A stretch of DNA of 64,000 bases from Parapedobacter sp035556095 (lineage in GTDB: Bacteria; Bacteroidota; Bacteroidia; Sphingobacteriales; Sphingobacteriaceae). Location of the stretch: the NCBI RefSeq assembly GCF_035556095.1, contig NZ_DATMFT010000005.1:62001-126000 (forward strand), written 5' to 3'. Positions 16,814 through 24,945 of this stretch are shown here, piece after piece. A program made the translations under genes and the position numbers. Every line of letters starts with the position of its first letter. The first letter of the stretch is position 1. Under the pieces are notes generated by a model. The model did no database searches, was not told the origin of the DNA, and was given only the letters and a program-made list of their open reading frames with translations.

Positions 16814-19144
16814 ATGGCAAAGAATTTACTGATTGTAGAGTCACCGGCGAAAGCAAAAACAATAGAAGGATACCTTGGCAAAGATTTCATGGTGAAATCG
16901 AGCTACGGACATATTCGCGACCTGGTAAAAACGGACGACGCAATCGACACATCAAATAATTTTACGCAGCGTTATGAGGTTCCCGCGGAAAAAAAGGCGG
17001 TAGTGAGCGAGTTAAAGAAATTGGCAAAAGCAGCCGATACCGTATGGCTGGCATCTGACGAGGACCGCGAGGGAGAGGCCATTTCTTGGCACCTTTATGA
17101 AACCTTGGGTCTGGATGATGAAAAGACCAAGCGTATCGTATTTCACGAAATCACCAAACCTGCCATCCTTCGGGCCATAGAAACCCCGCGGGGAATCGAC
17201 TTCAACCTAGTCAATGCACAGCAAGCGCGGCGGGTACTTGACCGCTTGGTGGGTTTTGAGCTTTCACCAGTATTATGGAAGAAAGTGAAGCCATCCCTAT
17301 CAGCCGGGCGTGTACAATCCGTTGCGGTTAGGCTGATTGTCGACCGGGAGCGGGAAATCAACCGGTTCACGGCTGAGGCAGCATTCAAAATCGTCGCTAT
17401 TTTTCATACCGGTAACGCGAAGGAACTATTTAAAGCGGAATTGCCAAAGCGGTTTGTCGAAGCGGCGGAGGCGGAACGCTTCCTTGCCGACTGTATTCCA
17501 GCAGATTTTGTCATCAATAGCCTGGAGACCAAACCTTCGAAACGCAGTCCGGCAGCACCATTCACCACCTCTACATTGCAGCAGGAAGCCAGTCGAAAAC
17601 TTGGATTTTCCGTAGCGCGTACGATGGCCGTTGCCCAGCGGCTCTATGAGGCCGGACACATCTCCTATATGCGTACCGATTCGGTAAATCTTAGTGATAC
17701 GGCCCTTCAAGGTGCCGAACAAGAGATCCGGTCCGCCTATGGCGATACGTATCACAAGCGCCGCCAGTACCGAACCAAGTCCGCCGGGGCTCAAGAAGCA
17801 CACGAGGCAATCAGACCGACCTATTTCGACCAGCACACGCTTGGAGGCGACAATGCTGAGCGTCGGTTATACGAACTAATCTGGAAGCGTGCCATCGCAT
17901 CGCAGATGAGTGAGGCCGAATTCGAGAAAACGACGGCGAAAATTGGCGTATCCACCCGTCAGGAAGAATTGGTAGCCAATGGCGAAGTGATGCGGTTCGA
18001 TGGCTTTCTGAAAGTCTACTTTGAGTCTACTGATGATGAACATGAACCCAATCTCGATAACGATACCGACAACGCGCTGTTGCCGCCGTTAACGGCGGGG
18101 CAGCAGGTGCACCTGAATCGGATGTCGGCAACGGAACGTTTTTCGCGTCCGCCAGCCCGCTATACCGAAGCAAGCTTGGTTAAAAAACTGGAGGAATTGG
18201 GAATCGGACGTCCGTCGACATACGCACCTACGATCTCTACAATCCAAAACCGGGGCTATGTGGTCAAAGAGAGCCGCGATGGTAAACCCCGCGATTATCG
18301 GGTATTGGAGCTGGTGGGTGGCACCATATCGTCGCAAACCAAAACGGAAACCACGGGCGCAGAGAAAGCGAAATTATTCCCTACTGACATCGGCGTGGTG
18401 GTAAATGATTTTTTGGTTGAGCATTTTAACGGGATAGTAGACTTCAACTTCACGGCCAAAGTGGAGAAAGAATTTGACGAGATTGCCCAGGGCATGAAGG
18501 AATGGACAGCGATGTTGCACAGTTTCTATGGCCCTTTCCATCAAGAGGTTGAAACGACAACGAAACATGCTGACCGCGCGACGAACGAGCGGGAACTTGG
18601 GGAGGAGCCCGGTACCGGAAAGCGGGTCAGCGTACGTATTGGCCGTTTTGGCCCCATGGTACAGATCGGTTCGCCGGACGACGAGGAAAAGCCCCGGTAC
18701 GCGAGTTTACGACCCGGGCAGATGATTGAAACCATCACGTTTGAAGAAGCGCTTGATCTGTTTAAGCTGCCCAAGAAAGTGGGTGAGTTCGAGGGCAAAG
18801 AAATGACGGTTGCTGTGGGACGTTTTGGCCCATATATACGGCATAACAATGCATTTTATTCCCTGCCGAAAGAGCTGGATCCACTGGATGTCACTACGGA
18901 TTCAGCAATTGAGATTATCAAAGATAAACGGCAGAAAGATAAGGAGAAAATCATCAGAGTTTTCGAAGAAAATACTGATGCGCGCATCGAGAATGGCCGG
19001 TGGGGTCCGTTCATACGTTTCGGCAAGCAGAACGTCAAGATTCCCAAAGGGACTTCCGTGGACAATATTACGTATGAAGATGTTGTTAAGTGGGCTGCGG
19101 AAGACGAGAAAAAGCCAAAGAAGAAAGCTCGTGGAAAGAAGTAG
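16814..19144 (+). CDS. topA: DNA topoisomerase I (type IA)
   Basis: 776 residues. It relaxes negative supercoils by passing one strand through a break held by a 5'-phosphotyrosine link. Toprim domain at the start (LLIVESPAKAKTIEGYLG; ASDEDREGEAISWH for Mg), and the catalytic tyrosine in GHISYMRTDSVNLSD. The C-terminus has no Cys4 zinc fingers but instead repeats of the form GRFGP (RIGRFGPMVQIG, AVGRFGPYIRHN, NGRWGPFIRFGKQN), then a lysine-rich tail. This zinc-free C-terminal type is normal for many Bacteroidota and other bacteria. It may be cotranscribed with the small gene that follows at 19195. Confidence 0.97.
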   Translation: MAKNLLIVESPAKAKTIEGYLGKDFMVKSSYGHIRDLVKTDDAIDTSNNFTQRYEVPAEKKAVVSELKKLAKAADTVWLASDEDREGEAISWHLYETLGLDDEKTKRIVFHEITKPAILRAIETPRGIDFNLVNAQQARRVLDRLVGFELSPVLWKKVKPSLSAGRVQSVAVRLIVDREREINRFTAEAAFKIVAIFHTGNAKELFKAELPKRFVEAAEAERFLADCIPADFVINSLETKPSKRSPAAPFTTSTLQQEASRKLGFSVARTMAVAQRLYEAGHISYMRTDSVNLSDTALQGAEQEIRSAYGDTYHKRRQYRTKSAGAQEAHEAIRPTYFDQHTLGGDNAERRLYELIWKRAIASQMSEAEFEKTTAKIGVSTRQEELVANGEVMRFDGFLKVYFESTDDEHEPNLDNDTDNALLPPLTAGQQVHLNRMSATERFSRPPARYTEASLVKKLEELGIGRPSTYAPTISTIQNRGYVVKESRDGKPRDYRVLELVGGTISSQTKTETTGAEKAKLFPTDIGVVVNDFLVEHFNGIVDFNFTAKVEKEFDEIAQGMKEWTAMLHSFYGPFHQEVETTTKHADRATNERELGEEPGTGKRVSVRIGRFGPMVQIGSPDDEEKPRYASLRPGQMIETITFEEALDLFKLPKKVGEFEGKEMTVAVGRFGPYIRHNNAFYSLPKELDPLDVTTDSAIEIIKDKRQKDKEKIIRVFEENTDARIENGRWGPFIRFGKQNVKIPKGTSVDNITYEDVVKWAAEDEKKPKKKARGKK

Positions 19145-19194
19145 AATACCGACAGCCGAAGGCGAATAACTGGTAGCTGAAAAAGCTGGATTAA

Positions 19195-19608
19195 ATGAAA
19201 AAGGATTTACCCCTGAATATCGTCGAGGATATTTCCATTGCCGTGGTGCTGGAGGGCGAGACGCCTTCAGGCAAAACATGGAATGTATATCTCATAAATG
19301 AAAAAAACGAACCGATTAACAATGTGATGGTGAGTTCAAAAGGCTATGGAGTCAAGGATGAAAAGGAGGTAAAAACGTCTGTTTTACGGCATTTTATCGG
19401 CGATATCGATCCGCATGACTATGCCAAGATTGAGGCCATCGATGAGCAGGTGTTTGGACTTACCAATGAATATTGGCTCAGTTATTACATTAACGGTACC
19501 ATCTACGACAAAAAATACATCTTTCTTCCGGAAAGCATCATTGATGATAACTTGATCAAAATTCCCGTACTGAACAAGCCGGGTGTGCTTATCGGTGGAC
19601 AAAATTAA
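19195..19608 (+). CDS. Conserved protein between topA and cmk, function unknown
   Basis: 137 residues, no signal peptide or membrane segment. The pattern of strands (ISIAVVLEGETPSGKTWNVYLINEK, YWLSYYINGTIYDKKYIFLPES) suggests a compact beta-rich cytosolic domain. I do not recognise the family, though a protein of this size at this place, ending in LNKPGVLIGG, is familiar from related genomes. The spacing (50 bp after topA, 4 bp before cmk) suggests one transcript. Confidence 0.75.
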   Translation: MKKDLPLNIVEDISIAVVLEGETPSGKTWNVYLINEKNEPINNVMVSSKGYGVKDEKEVKTSVLRHFIGDIDPHDYAKIEAIDEQVFGLTNEYWLSYYINGTIYDKKYIFLPESIIDDNLIKIPVLNKPGVLIGGQN

Positions 19609-19612
19609 TTCC

Positions 19613-20275
19613 ATGGCCTCGACGAATAAGATCATAGCTATTGATGGCTATTCCTCCTGTGGGAAAAGTACACTTGCAAAGGCGCTGGCCGAGCGGCTAC
19701 ATTACCTGTATATCGATAGTGGAGCCATGTACCGGGCGGTTACGCTGTATTTCATCCGCCATGCCGTTCCCCTTACGCAAGCTGAAAAAGTAGCTGCGGC
19801 GTTGGGCCAAATCCATATCGATTTCCACATCGAACCCGGTAGGACCCGTATTTCGCTGAATGGCGAAGACGTGTCTGATGAAATCAGGCAGATGTATATT
19901 TCCGACTACGTGAGTGAGGTCAGTGCGGTCAAGGCTGTCCGTGAGGCGATGGTGGCCCAGCAACAGCGGATGGGAAAAAATAAAAATATTGTGATGGACG
20001 GGCGCGACATTGGTACGACTGTTTTCCCGGATGCACACCTCAAGATTTTCATGACCGCCGACCCCAAGGTACGCGCCGAGCGCCGATACCTCGAATTGAA
20101 AGGTAAGGGCAACGACATCACATTGGAGGAAGTGTTTGAGAACCTTGCACACCGTGATTACATCGATACCACCCGAGCCGAAAGTCCGCTAGTGCGTTCG
20201 GAAGATGCCATTATCTTGGATAATACCGAGCTTAATGAAGCGGAGCAACTACAGTTCGTGTTAGACCGGCTTTAG
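19613..20275 (+). CDS. cmk: Cytidylate kinase
   Basis: 220 residues; phosphorylates CMP and dCMP with ATP for nucleotide synthesis. P-loop IDGYSSCGKST, then LHYLYIDSGAMYRAVT, the CMP-binding and lid motifs MDGRDIGTTVFPDAHLKIFMTA and RAERRY. I chose the ATG at 19613 (MASTNKIIAIDG); the frame runs back to 19583 but would overlap the preceding gene. Spacing from that gene is 4 bp. Confidence 0.95.
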   Translation: MASTNKIIAIDGYSSCGKSTLAKALAERLHYLYIDSGAMYRAVTLYFIRHAVPLTQAEKVAAALGQIHIDFHIEPGRTRISLNGEDVSDEIRQMYISDYVSEVSAVKAVREAMVAQQQRMGKNKNIVMDGRDIGTTVFPDAHLKIFMTADPKVRAERRYLELKGKGNDITLEEVFENLAHRDYIDTTRAESPLVRSEDAIILDNTELNEAEQLQFVLDRL

Positions 20276-20286
20276 CGGTCAAAGCA

Positions 20287-21483
20287 TTAACGCCGGCCCG
20301 GATAGACTGCCAGCCCCCGCTCGATGCAAGCTAACGATTTTTTCAAATCATCTGTATTCAGCACATAAGCTAACCTGACCTGGTCTTTCCCTGCATGTGC
20401 CGCACTATAAAATCCACTGGCCGGTGCCATCATCACTGTTTGGTTTTCGTAATCAAAATGTTCCAGCATCCACTGGCAGAACCGGTCCGCATCATCTACC
20501 GGGAGGCGGGCCAACACGTAGAAAGCACCGCCGGGCTTGGGACAATATACGCCTTCAATGTTGTTCAGGCCGTCAACCAATGTGTCTCTTCTTGCTTCAT
20601 ATTCCCCTTTGACCCTGTCAAAATAGCTTTGCGGTGTGTCCACCGCCGCCGTCGCAGCGATTTGGGCCACCGCCGGCGGGCTGAGGCGAGCCTGTGCAAA
20701 TTTCAGGGCTACCTGCCACAGTTCTTTGTTTTTGGTAATTATGCAGCCGAGCCGGGCACCGCAAGCACTGTACCGTTTACTTACGGTATCTAAGATCACT
20801 GCATGTTGTTCCAAGCCCGCTAAATGCATGGGCGATATAAATTCGCGCCCGTCGTAACAGAATTCGCGGTACGCCTCATCAGCCAGCAGGAAGAGGTCAT
20901 GTTTGATGCATAAATCGCGCAACGCTTGCATTTCTTCGCTCGAGTAAAGGTAGCCTGTTGGGTTGTTCGGACTACAGATAGCAATGGCGCGGGTTTTTTC
21001 AGTGATGGCCTCTTCAAACGCCGCGATAGAAGGAAGTGCAAACCCGTCGTCGATATAAGAGAGGATGGGCGTTATCCGGATACCCGCTGAACACGCAAAT
21101 CCGTTGTAGTTGGCATAAAAAGGCTCCGGGATAATGATTTCCTCGCCTGGGCCTACACACGCCTGCATGGCGATGGTAATGGCCTCCGATCCGCCGTTGG
21201 TCACCAAGATATCGGTGGGTGTAATGTTATAGCCTAATTTATTGTAATAGCCACTCAGCTTATCCCGGTAAGCCGCTGTCCCCTCCGAAGGTGTATATGC
21301 CCAGATCTTGAAATCGATACTACGTACAGCATCCAACATTCCCTGCGGCGTTTCGATATCCGGTTGCCCGATATTCAAGTGATATACCTGCTTTCCTAGC
21401 GCCTTCGCCTGATCGGCATAAGGAGTTAGTTTGCGGATGGGTGAGGCCGGCATCTCGCGGCCCTTGGTGGATATTGATGGCAT
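20287..21483 (-). CDS. PLP-dependent aminotransferase, class I/II (AspC/AlaT-like)
   Basis: 398 residues, fold type I. It shows the N-terminal LNIGQPDIETP, the tyrosine-containing YTPSEGTAAYR, NNPTGYLYSSEEM (substrate-binding Asn), LADEAYREFCYDG (Asp holding the pyridine nitrogen), PLP lysine K236 in DTVSKRYSACGARLG, and the C-terminal arginine in VRLAYV. Aspartate, alanine or aromatic amino acids are all possible donors. It is convergent with cmk, 11 bp apart. Confidence 0.9.
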   Translation of the reverse strand: MPSISTKGREMPASPIRKLTPYADQAKALGKQVYHLNIGQPDIETPQGMLDAVRSIDFKIWAYTPSEGTAAYRDKLSGYYNKLGYNITPTDILVTNGGSEAITIAMQACVGPGEEIIIPEPFYANYNGFACSAGIRITPILSYIDDGFALPSIAAFEEAITEKTRAIAICSPNNPTGYLYSSEEMQALRDLCIKHDLFLLADEAYREFCYDGREFISPMHLAGLEQHAVILDTVSKRYSACGARLGCIITKNKELWQVALKFAQARLSPPAVAQIAATAAVDTPQSYFDRVKGEYEARRDTLVDGLNNIEGVYCPKPGGAFYVLARLPVDDADRFCQWMLEHFDYENQTVMMAPASGFYSAAHAGKDQVRLAYVLNTDDLKKSLACIERGLAVYPGRR

Positions 21484-21678
21484 ATTGGTGCTATTTCGGC
21501 TGCAATATTACGGATAGCTTTTGATTTAACAAGAGGGGGGCGTTTAAAATTTATCCTTTGATCTGAAATGCCCAGCCTTTGGCCTATTTTCAGGAATTGG
21601 TGCCGCTAACGCTCGTTGAGCGGGCTCCGGTTAGACAGATGCATCAAGTGAGCTATCAATAACAATGTTTAAGATCAG

Positions 21679-21720
21679 CGTAATAAAAAAGCCGCTTCTA
21701 ACAGCGGCTTTTTTATTACG
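21679..21720. terminator. Strong intrinsic terminator, 18-bp perfect stem
   Basis: Left arm 21679-21696 and right arm 21703-21720 are perfect reverse complements with a 6-nt loop; the GC core GCCGCT is flanked by A6 and T6, so it can work on both strands. It lies 15 bp after the DUF1573 gene. Confidence 0.9.
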
Positions 21721-21735
21721 AAAACGTACTGTTTA

Positions 21736-22122
21736 TTAGTCTGTTACTTCCCCTTTGATATACAGGGTTTTTACCGGGGTTTTCGTGTTAGACCGTACGG
21801 TAAAGTTTTTGGTAAAGGGTTGTTTTGCCGCAGCGTTGTAGGTTACGGATATCTTACCGTTCTCGCCGGGCTTTACTGGTGTTTTGGTAAATTCGGCTAC
21901 AGAGCAACCGCACGATGGCTTCACCTCGCTGATGATGATGGGCTCAGTGCCCACATTTTCAAATGTAAATACATGCGTTACCGGCTTCCCTTGTGGGATT
22001 TTGCCGAAATCATGGGTTTCTTTGTCAAATTTGAATTCCGCTTTACTGTTTTGTTGTGCGAAAGCAGTGGTGCAAACGAAAGCAACCAAAGCAACACATA
22101 TTGTAGCAATTTTTTTCATCAT
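21736..22122 (-). CDS. Secreted DUF1573 domain protein
   Basis: About 128 residues with a signal peptide (MMKKIATICVALVAFVCTTAFA, then QQNS). The mature part is one DUF1573 unit, an immunoglobulin-like beta sandwich: KETHDFGKIPQGKPVTHVFTFENVG, the VKPSCGCSVAE motif with its two cysteines, and a final VKTLYIKGEV strand. The function of DUF1573 is not established; it occurs in many periplasmic Bacteroidota proteins. The open frame extends to 22179 but runs into the promoter at 22177-22207, so the Met pair at 22122/22119 is preferred. Confidence 0.88.
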   Translation of the reverse strand: MMKKIATICVALVAFVCTTAFAQQNSKAEFKFDKETHDFGKIPQGKPVTHVFTFENVGTEPIIISEVKPSCGCSVAEFTKTPVKPGENGKISVTYNAAAKQPFTKNFTVRSNTKTPVKTLYIKGEVTD

Positions 22123-22176
22123 TGTTTTCCTTTTAGTTTTTGTTCTAGTATGGGTTACTGCTGTAACTGTGATAAG

Positions 22177-22207
22177 CAAATTTACTATTTTAAGATGAAA
22201 CAGTCAA
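22177..22207 (-). promoter_or_regulatory. Promoter for the DUF1573 gene
   Basis: On the minus strand TTG (22207-22205), 20-nt spacer, TAAATTTG (22184-22177). About 55 nt of leader follow to the Met codon at 22122. Confidence 0.8.
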
Positions 22208-22301
22208 AAAATGTTCCAAAAACCGTCATGTCCACTGGATTTGGAGCATGACAAGCCAAGGTGGTGTCATTTTTTTGTCGGCTAGTTAATTTACCTGAAA
22301 C

Positions 22302-22925
22302 TCACGGAATATTCAGGTATTTGTGCGTCTGCAGGGAGATTTCCCACTTGGGGTTTTGCATTACGTAGTTAACAATGAGCGGTGTCATTTCCTGCGCTTT
22401 CGACCATTCGGGTTGCAGGTAAAGTTTGCACTTGGGAGACACGAGGGCGGCATGTTGCTCGGCCCAGGCGAAATCGCTCTTGTTGAACACGATGACTTTC
22501 AACTCGCCGGCAGCCGCAATCACATCGGGCAGGGGTGATTTGAACTTTTTAGGTGAGAGACAAATCCAGTCCCAATAACCACTGAGTGGGTAAGCTCCGG
22601 AGGTTTCGATAAACGTCTGGATGCCGGCAGCCTGCAAACCGCTGGTCAGGTAATCGAGGTTATACAGCAACGGTTCACCACCTGTTACCACCACCGCCTT
22701 TGAAGGGTGCTGCTTGGCATGTTCGACGATAGCATCTGCCGAGGTAAGCGGATGGAGCTCAGCATCCCAGCTTTCCTTTACATCGCACCAATGGCAGCCC
22801 ACGTCGCATCCGCCGAGACGGATGAAATAAGCTGCTTTGCCCGTATGATAACCCTCACCTTGGATGGTGTAAAACTCCTCCATCAATGGAAGTAATGTGC
22901 CGTCTTCGGGAACCTGGTGTGCCAT
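22302..22925 (-). CDS. queE: 7-carboxy-7-deazaguanine synthase (radical SAM)
   Basis: 207 residues. QueE turns carboxy-tetrahydropterin into carboxy-deazaguanine on the way to queuosine in tRNA. The radical SAM cluster motif is CDVGCHWC near 40-47 (CxxxCxxC), after the substrate-binding FYTIQGEGYHTGKAAYFIRLGG; VVVTGGEPLLY is the SAM GGE motif. No other queuosine gene is in the window. A -7 box, TACCTTTG, sits on the minus strand at 22943-22950, without a clear TTG partner. Confidence 0.95.
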   Translation of the reverse strand: MAHQVPEDGTLLPLMEEFYTIQGEGYHTGKAAYFIRLGGCDVGCHWCDVKESWDAELHPLTSADAIVEHAKQHPSKAVVVTGGEPLLYNLDYLTSGLQAAGIQTFIETSGAYPLSGYWDWICLSPKKFKSPLPDVIAAAGELKVIVFNKSDFAWAEQHAALVSPKCKLYLQPEWSKAQEMTPLIVNYVMQNPKWEISLQTHKYLNIP

Positions 22926-23042
22926 GTTGCTTTTTGGAAATGCAAAGGTAGCAAAATTTATAGTGGGTTTGGTTGTAGCGTTTCGCAGGTGAAGCTCGTT
23001 CTCAACACAAATGCCATTAGGTTCCTAAAAACTTAACTTGAT

Positions 23043-24290
23043 ATGGAAAGAAAATCAGACCTTCGTCGTTTATCCAATAGTTGGATCGGCGTACTACTGG
23101 CCGTTGCGGCGGTCTTTGCTTCCTGCAACGACCAGGTAGAACACACGGTTACTTATAAAACGCAGGTACCGGTTTATTGGGAGGTAAATGCGTTCCGTAG
23201 TATGGACGTCGGTGTCAAGCCGCCGAAAGGTGTCACCGAAACCGGAAAAATCTATGTGTATGACGATTACCTGTTTATCAACGAACCCCAGAAAGGTATC
23301 CACATCGTCGACAACCGCAATCCGTCAGACCCCAAGAACATCAATTTCATCAGTGTGCCGGGCAACGTGGATATGGCGGTGAACAGCAACATTCTGTATG
23401 CCGATAGCTACATCGACCTTCTCGCCTTTGATATCAGCAATATCCAAGATATAAAGCTGGTGGAGCGGGTAGAAGATGTATTTCCGAATATGTTCGTCAA
23501 CGCCGAGCGGTCGAAGTTCATGACCTATAAAGATACCGTAATTACCACCGTCACCACCGAAGACGGCAGGGGCTGGGGTGGGCCGTGGTTTGAATTTGCC
23601 AATGGATCGGGCGATTTCTCGGCGCCGAACTACGGGCAGGGTGGTTCCATGGCGCGTTTTACGCTAATGGGGGGGCACCTGTATGCGGTAGACGATCACT
23701 CGCTACGTCTGTTTGACGTGCACCAAGCGGACAAACCGCAATTTGTTAAGGATATCATGTTGGGTTGGGGTATCGAAACTATATTTCCTTACAAAGAGCG
23801 GCTTTTTATCGGCTCAATGACCGGTATGCACATCTACGACGCCAGTACACCGTCGGCGCCCGAGCCTATGGCGGTATACCAACATATCATGGCTTGCGAT
23901 CCGGTGGTGGTGAATGACAACTACGCCTTTGTAACGCTGCGGTCGGGCACGATGTGCCGCTTAGGCGAAAATGCGTTGCACGTACTGGACATCAAAGACC
24001 TCTATCATCCCAAATTGCTCAAATCTTACCCCATGGAGAATCCCCACGGACTGGGTATACGGGGCAGCAACTTGTATATCTGCGAAGGGGATTTCGGGTT
24101 GAAAAGTTTCAACGTTGCCGATGTACTGCGTATCGGCGAAAACCTGCTTGAACACCACAAAGACAGAAGTGCGATTGACGTCATTCCAGCACCTAAGTCG
24201 TTGATCGTAACCGGTCCGGATGGCGTATGCCAATACGACTACAGTAATCCGGCCAAGCTTCGCCTGCTTAGCATTATCCGAACGAAATAG
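23043..24290 (+). CDS. LVIVD-repeat surface lipoprotein
   Basis: 415 residues. A lipobox at VFASC (about residue 28) predicts outer-membrane lipidation. The rest is a series of 40-residue blade-like units built on HIVDNRNPSDPKNI, LLAFDISNIQDIK, LRLFDVHQADKP, MHIYDASTPSAPEP, LHVLDIKDLYHPK and KSFNVADV, the LVIVD repeat that forms a beta-propeller-like fold. Role unknown; such proteins are common in Bacteroidota and are presumed to bind ligands or partners. It is followed 7 bp later by a barrel protein, so the pair probably acts together. Confidence 0.9.
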   Translation: MERKSDLRRLSNSWIGVLLAVAAVFASCNDQVEHTVTYKTQVPVYWEVNAFRSMDVGVKPPKGVTETGKIYVYDDYLFINEPQKGIHIVDNRNPSDPKNINFISVPGNVDMAVNSNILYADSYIDLLAFDISNIQDIKLVERVEDVFPNMFVNAERSKFMTYKDTVITTVTTEDGRGWGGPWFEFANGSGDFSAPNYGQGGSMARFTLMGGHLYAVDDHSLRLFDVHQADKPQFVKDIMLGWGIETIFPYKERLFIGSMTGMHIYDASTPSAPEPMAVYQHIMACDPVVVNDNYAFVTLRSGTMCRLGENALHVLDIKDLYHPKLLKSYPMENPHGLGIRGSNLYICEGDFGLKSFNVADVLRIGENLLEHHKDRSAIDVIPAPKSLIVTGPDGVCQYDYSNPAKLRLLSIIRTK

Positions 24291-24297
24291 CCGCACT

Positions 24298-24855
24298 ATG
24301 GGATGGAAATGCAACATGCTTGCGGCCGCTATGGTAGGTATGGCGGCCGTGGGGAGCCCCTTGCTTGGGCAGACGATTAACTATACAAACGAAACGGAAA
24401 TAGGTGTGATGTGGTCGGAGGCGAATTTCTTCTCGCCAGTGGCCGCCACGGTGCAAACCTTCCATGGCGTACAGTTTGGTAGGGTATTGAGCATGGGACT
24501 TACCGCAGGCATCGACGAGTACTTCGGCCTACACGTGGTACCGATTGCGGTAGGCAGCCGCGCCGCGCTGCCCCGCAAGCGGGTATCGCCCTACCTCGGG
24601 GTGGAAGTGGGATATGGGTTTACCTGGCTTGAAAAAAAGACATCCGGCGAATGGTACGATGGTGGCACGGTGTTCAATCCGACCATCGGCTTACGTTGGA
24701 AGGTCAGCGACAAAGACCGCTACCTGATCAACATCGGTTATAAAAGACAGGCCGTAGCCAAACATACGGCTGACACCGTGTGGGGGCCCGGCTCCTTCCA
24801 GACCGCAGCATATACCCTCAACCGGATGACCGTAAGGTTTGGGATGATATTCTAG
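24298..24855 (+). CDS. Outer membrane beta-barrel protein paired with the LVIVD lipoprotein
   Basis: 185 residues. The start at 24298 (MGWKCNMLAAAMVGMAAVG) gives a signal peptide that ends near GQT; the longer frame would overlap the LVIVD gene. The mature part has amphipathic strands, an YLGVEVGYGFTW segment, IGLRWKVSDKDRYLINIGYKRQ and the terminal MTVRFGMIF, which ends in Phe as barrel proteins do. No enzymatic residues are visible. The 7-bp spacing to the lipoprotein gene suggests one operon. Confidence 0.75.
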   Translation: MGWKCNMLAAAMVGMAAVGSPLLGQTINYTNETEIGVMWSEANFFSPVAATVQTFHGVQFGRVLSMGLTAGIDEYFGLHVVPIAVGSRAALPRKRVSPYLGVEVGYGFTWLEKKTSGEWYDGGTVFNPTIGLRWKVSDKDRYLINIGYKRQAVAKHTADTVWGPGSFQTAAYTLNRMTVRFGMIF

Positions 24856-24945
24856 ATTTCTTTCTTACCTTTGCACCCGAACTGGCAATCACATTTGTAT
24901 TGTGGTTTATTGGATTTTTTAATTAACGTAAAATCATACTTGTAA

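Noticed and set aside
24866..24945. A possible T-box or other riboswitch in the thrS leader.
   Set aside because: The leader is only about 70 nt, has no T-box sequence and no strong hairpin; T-boxes belong mainly to Gram-positive groups.
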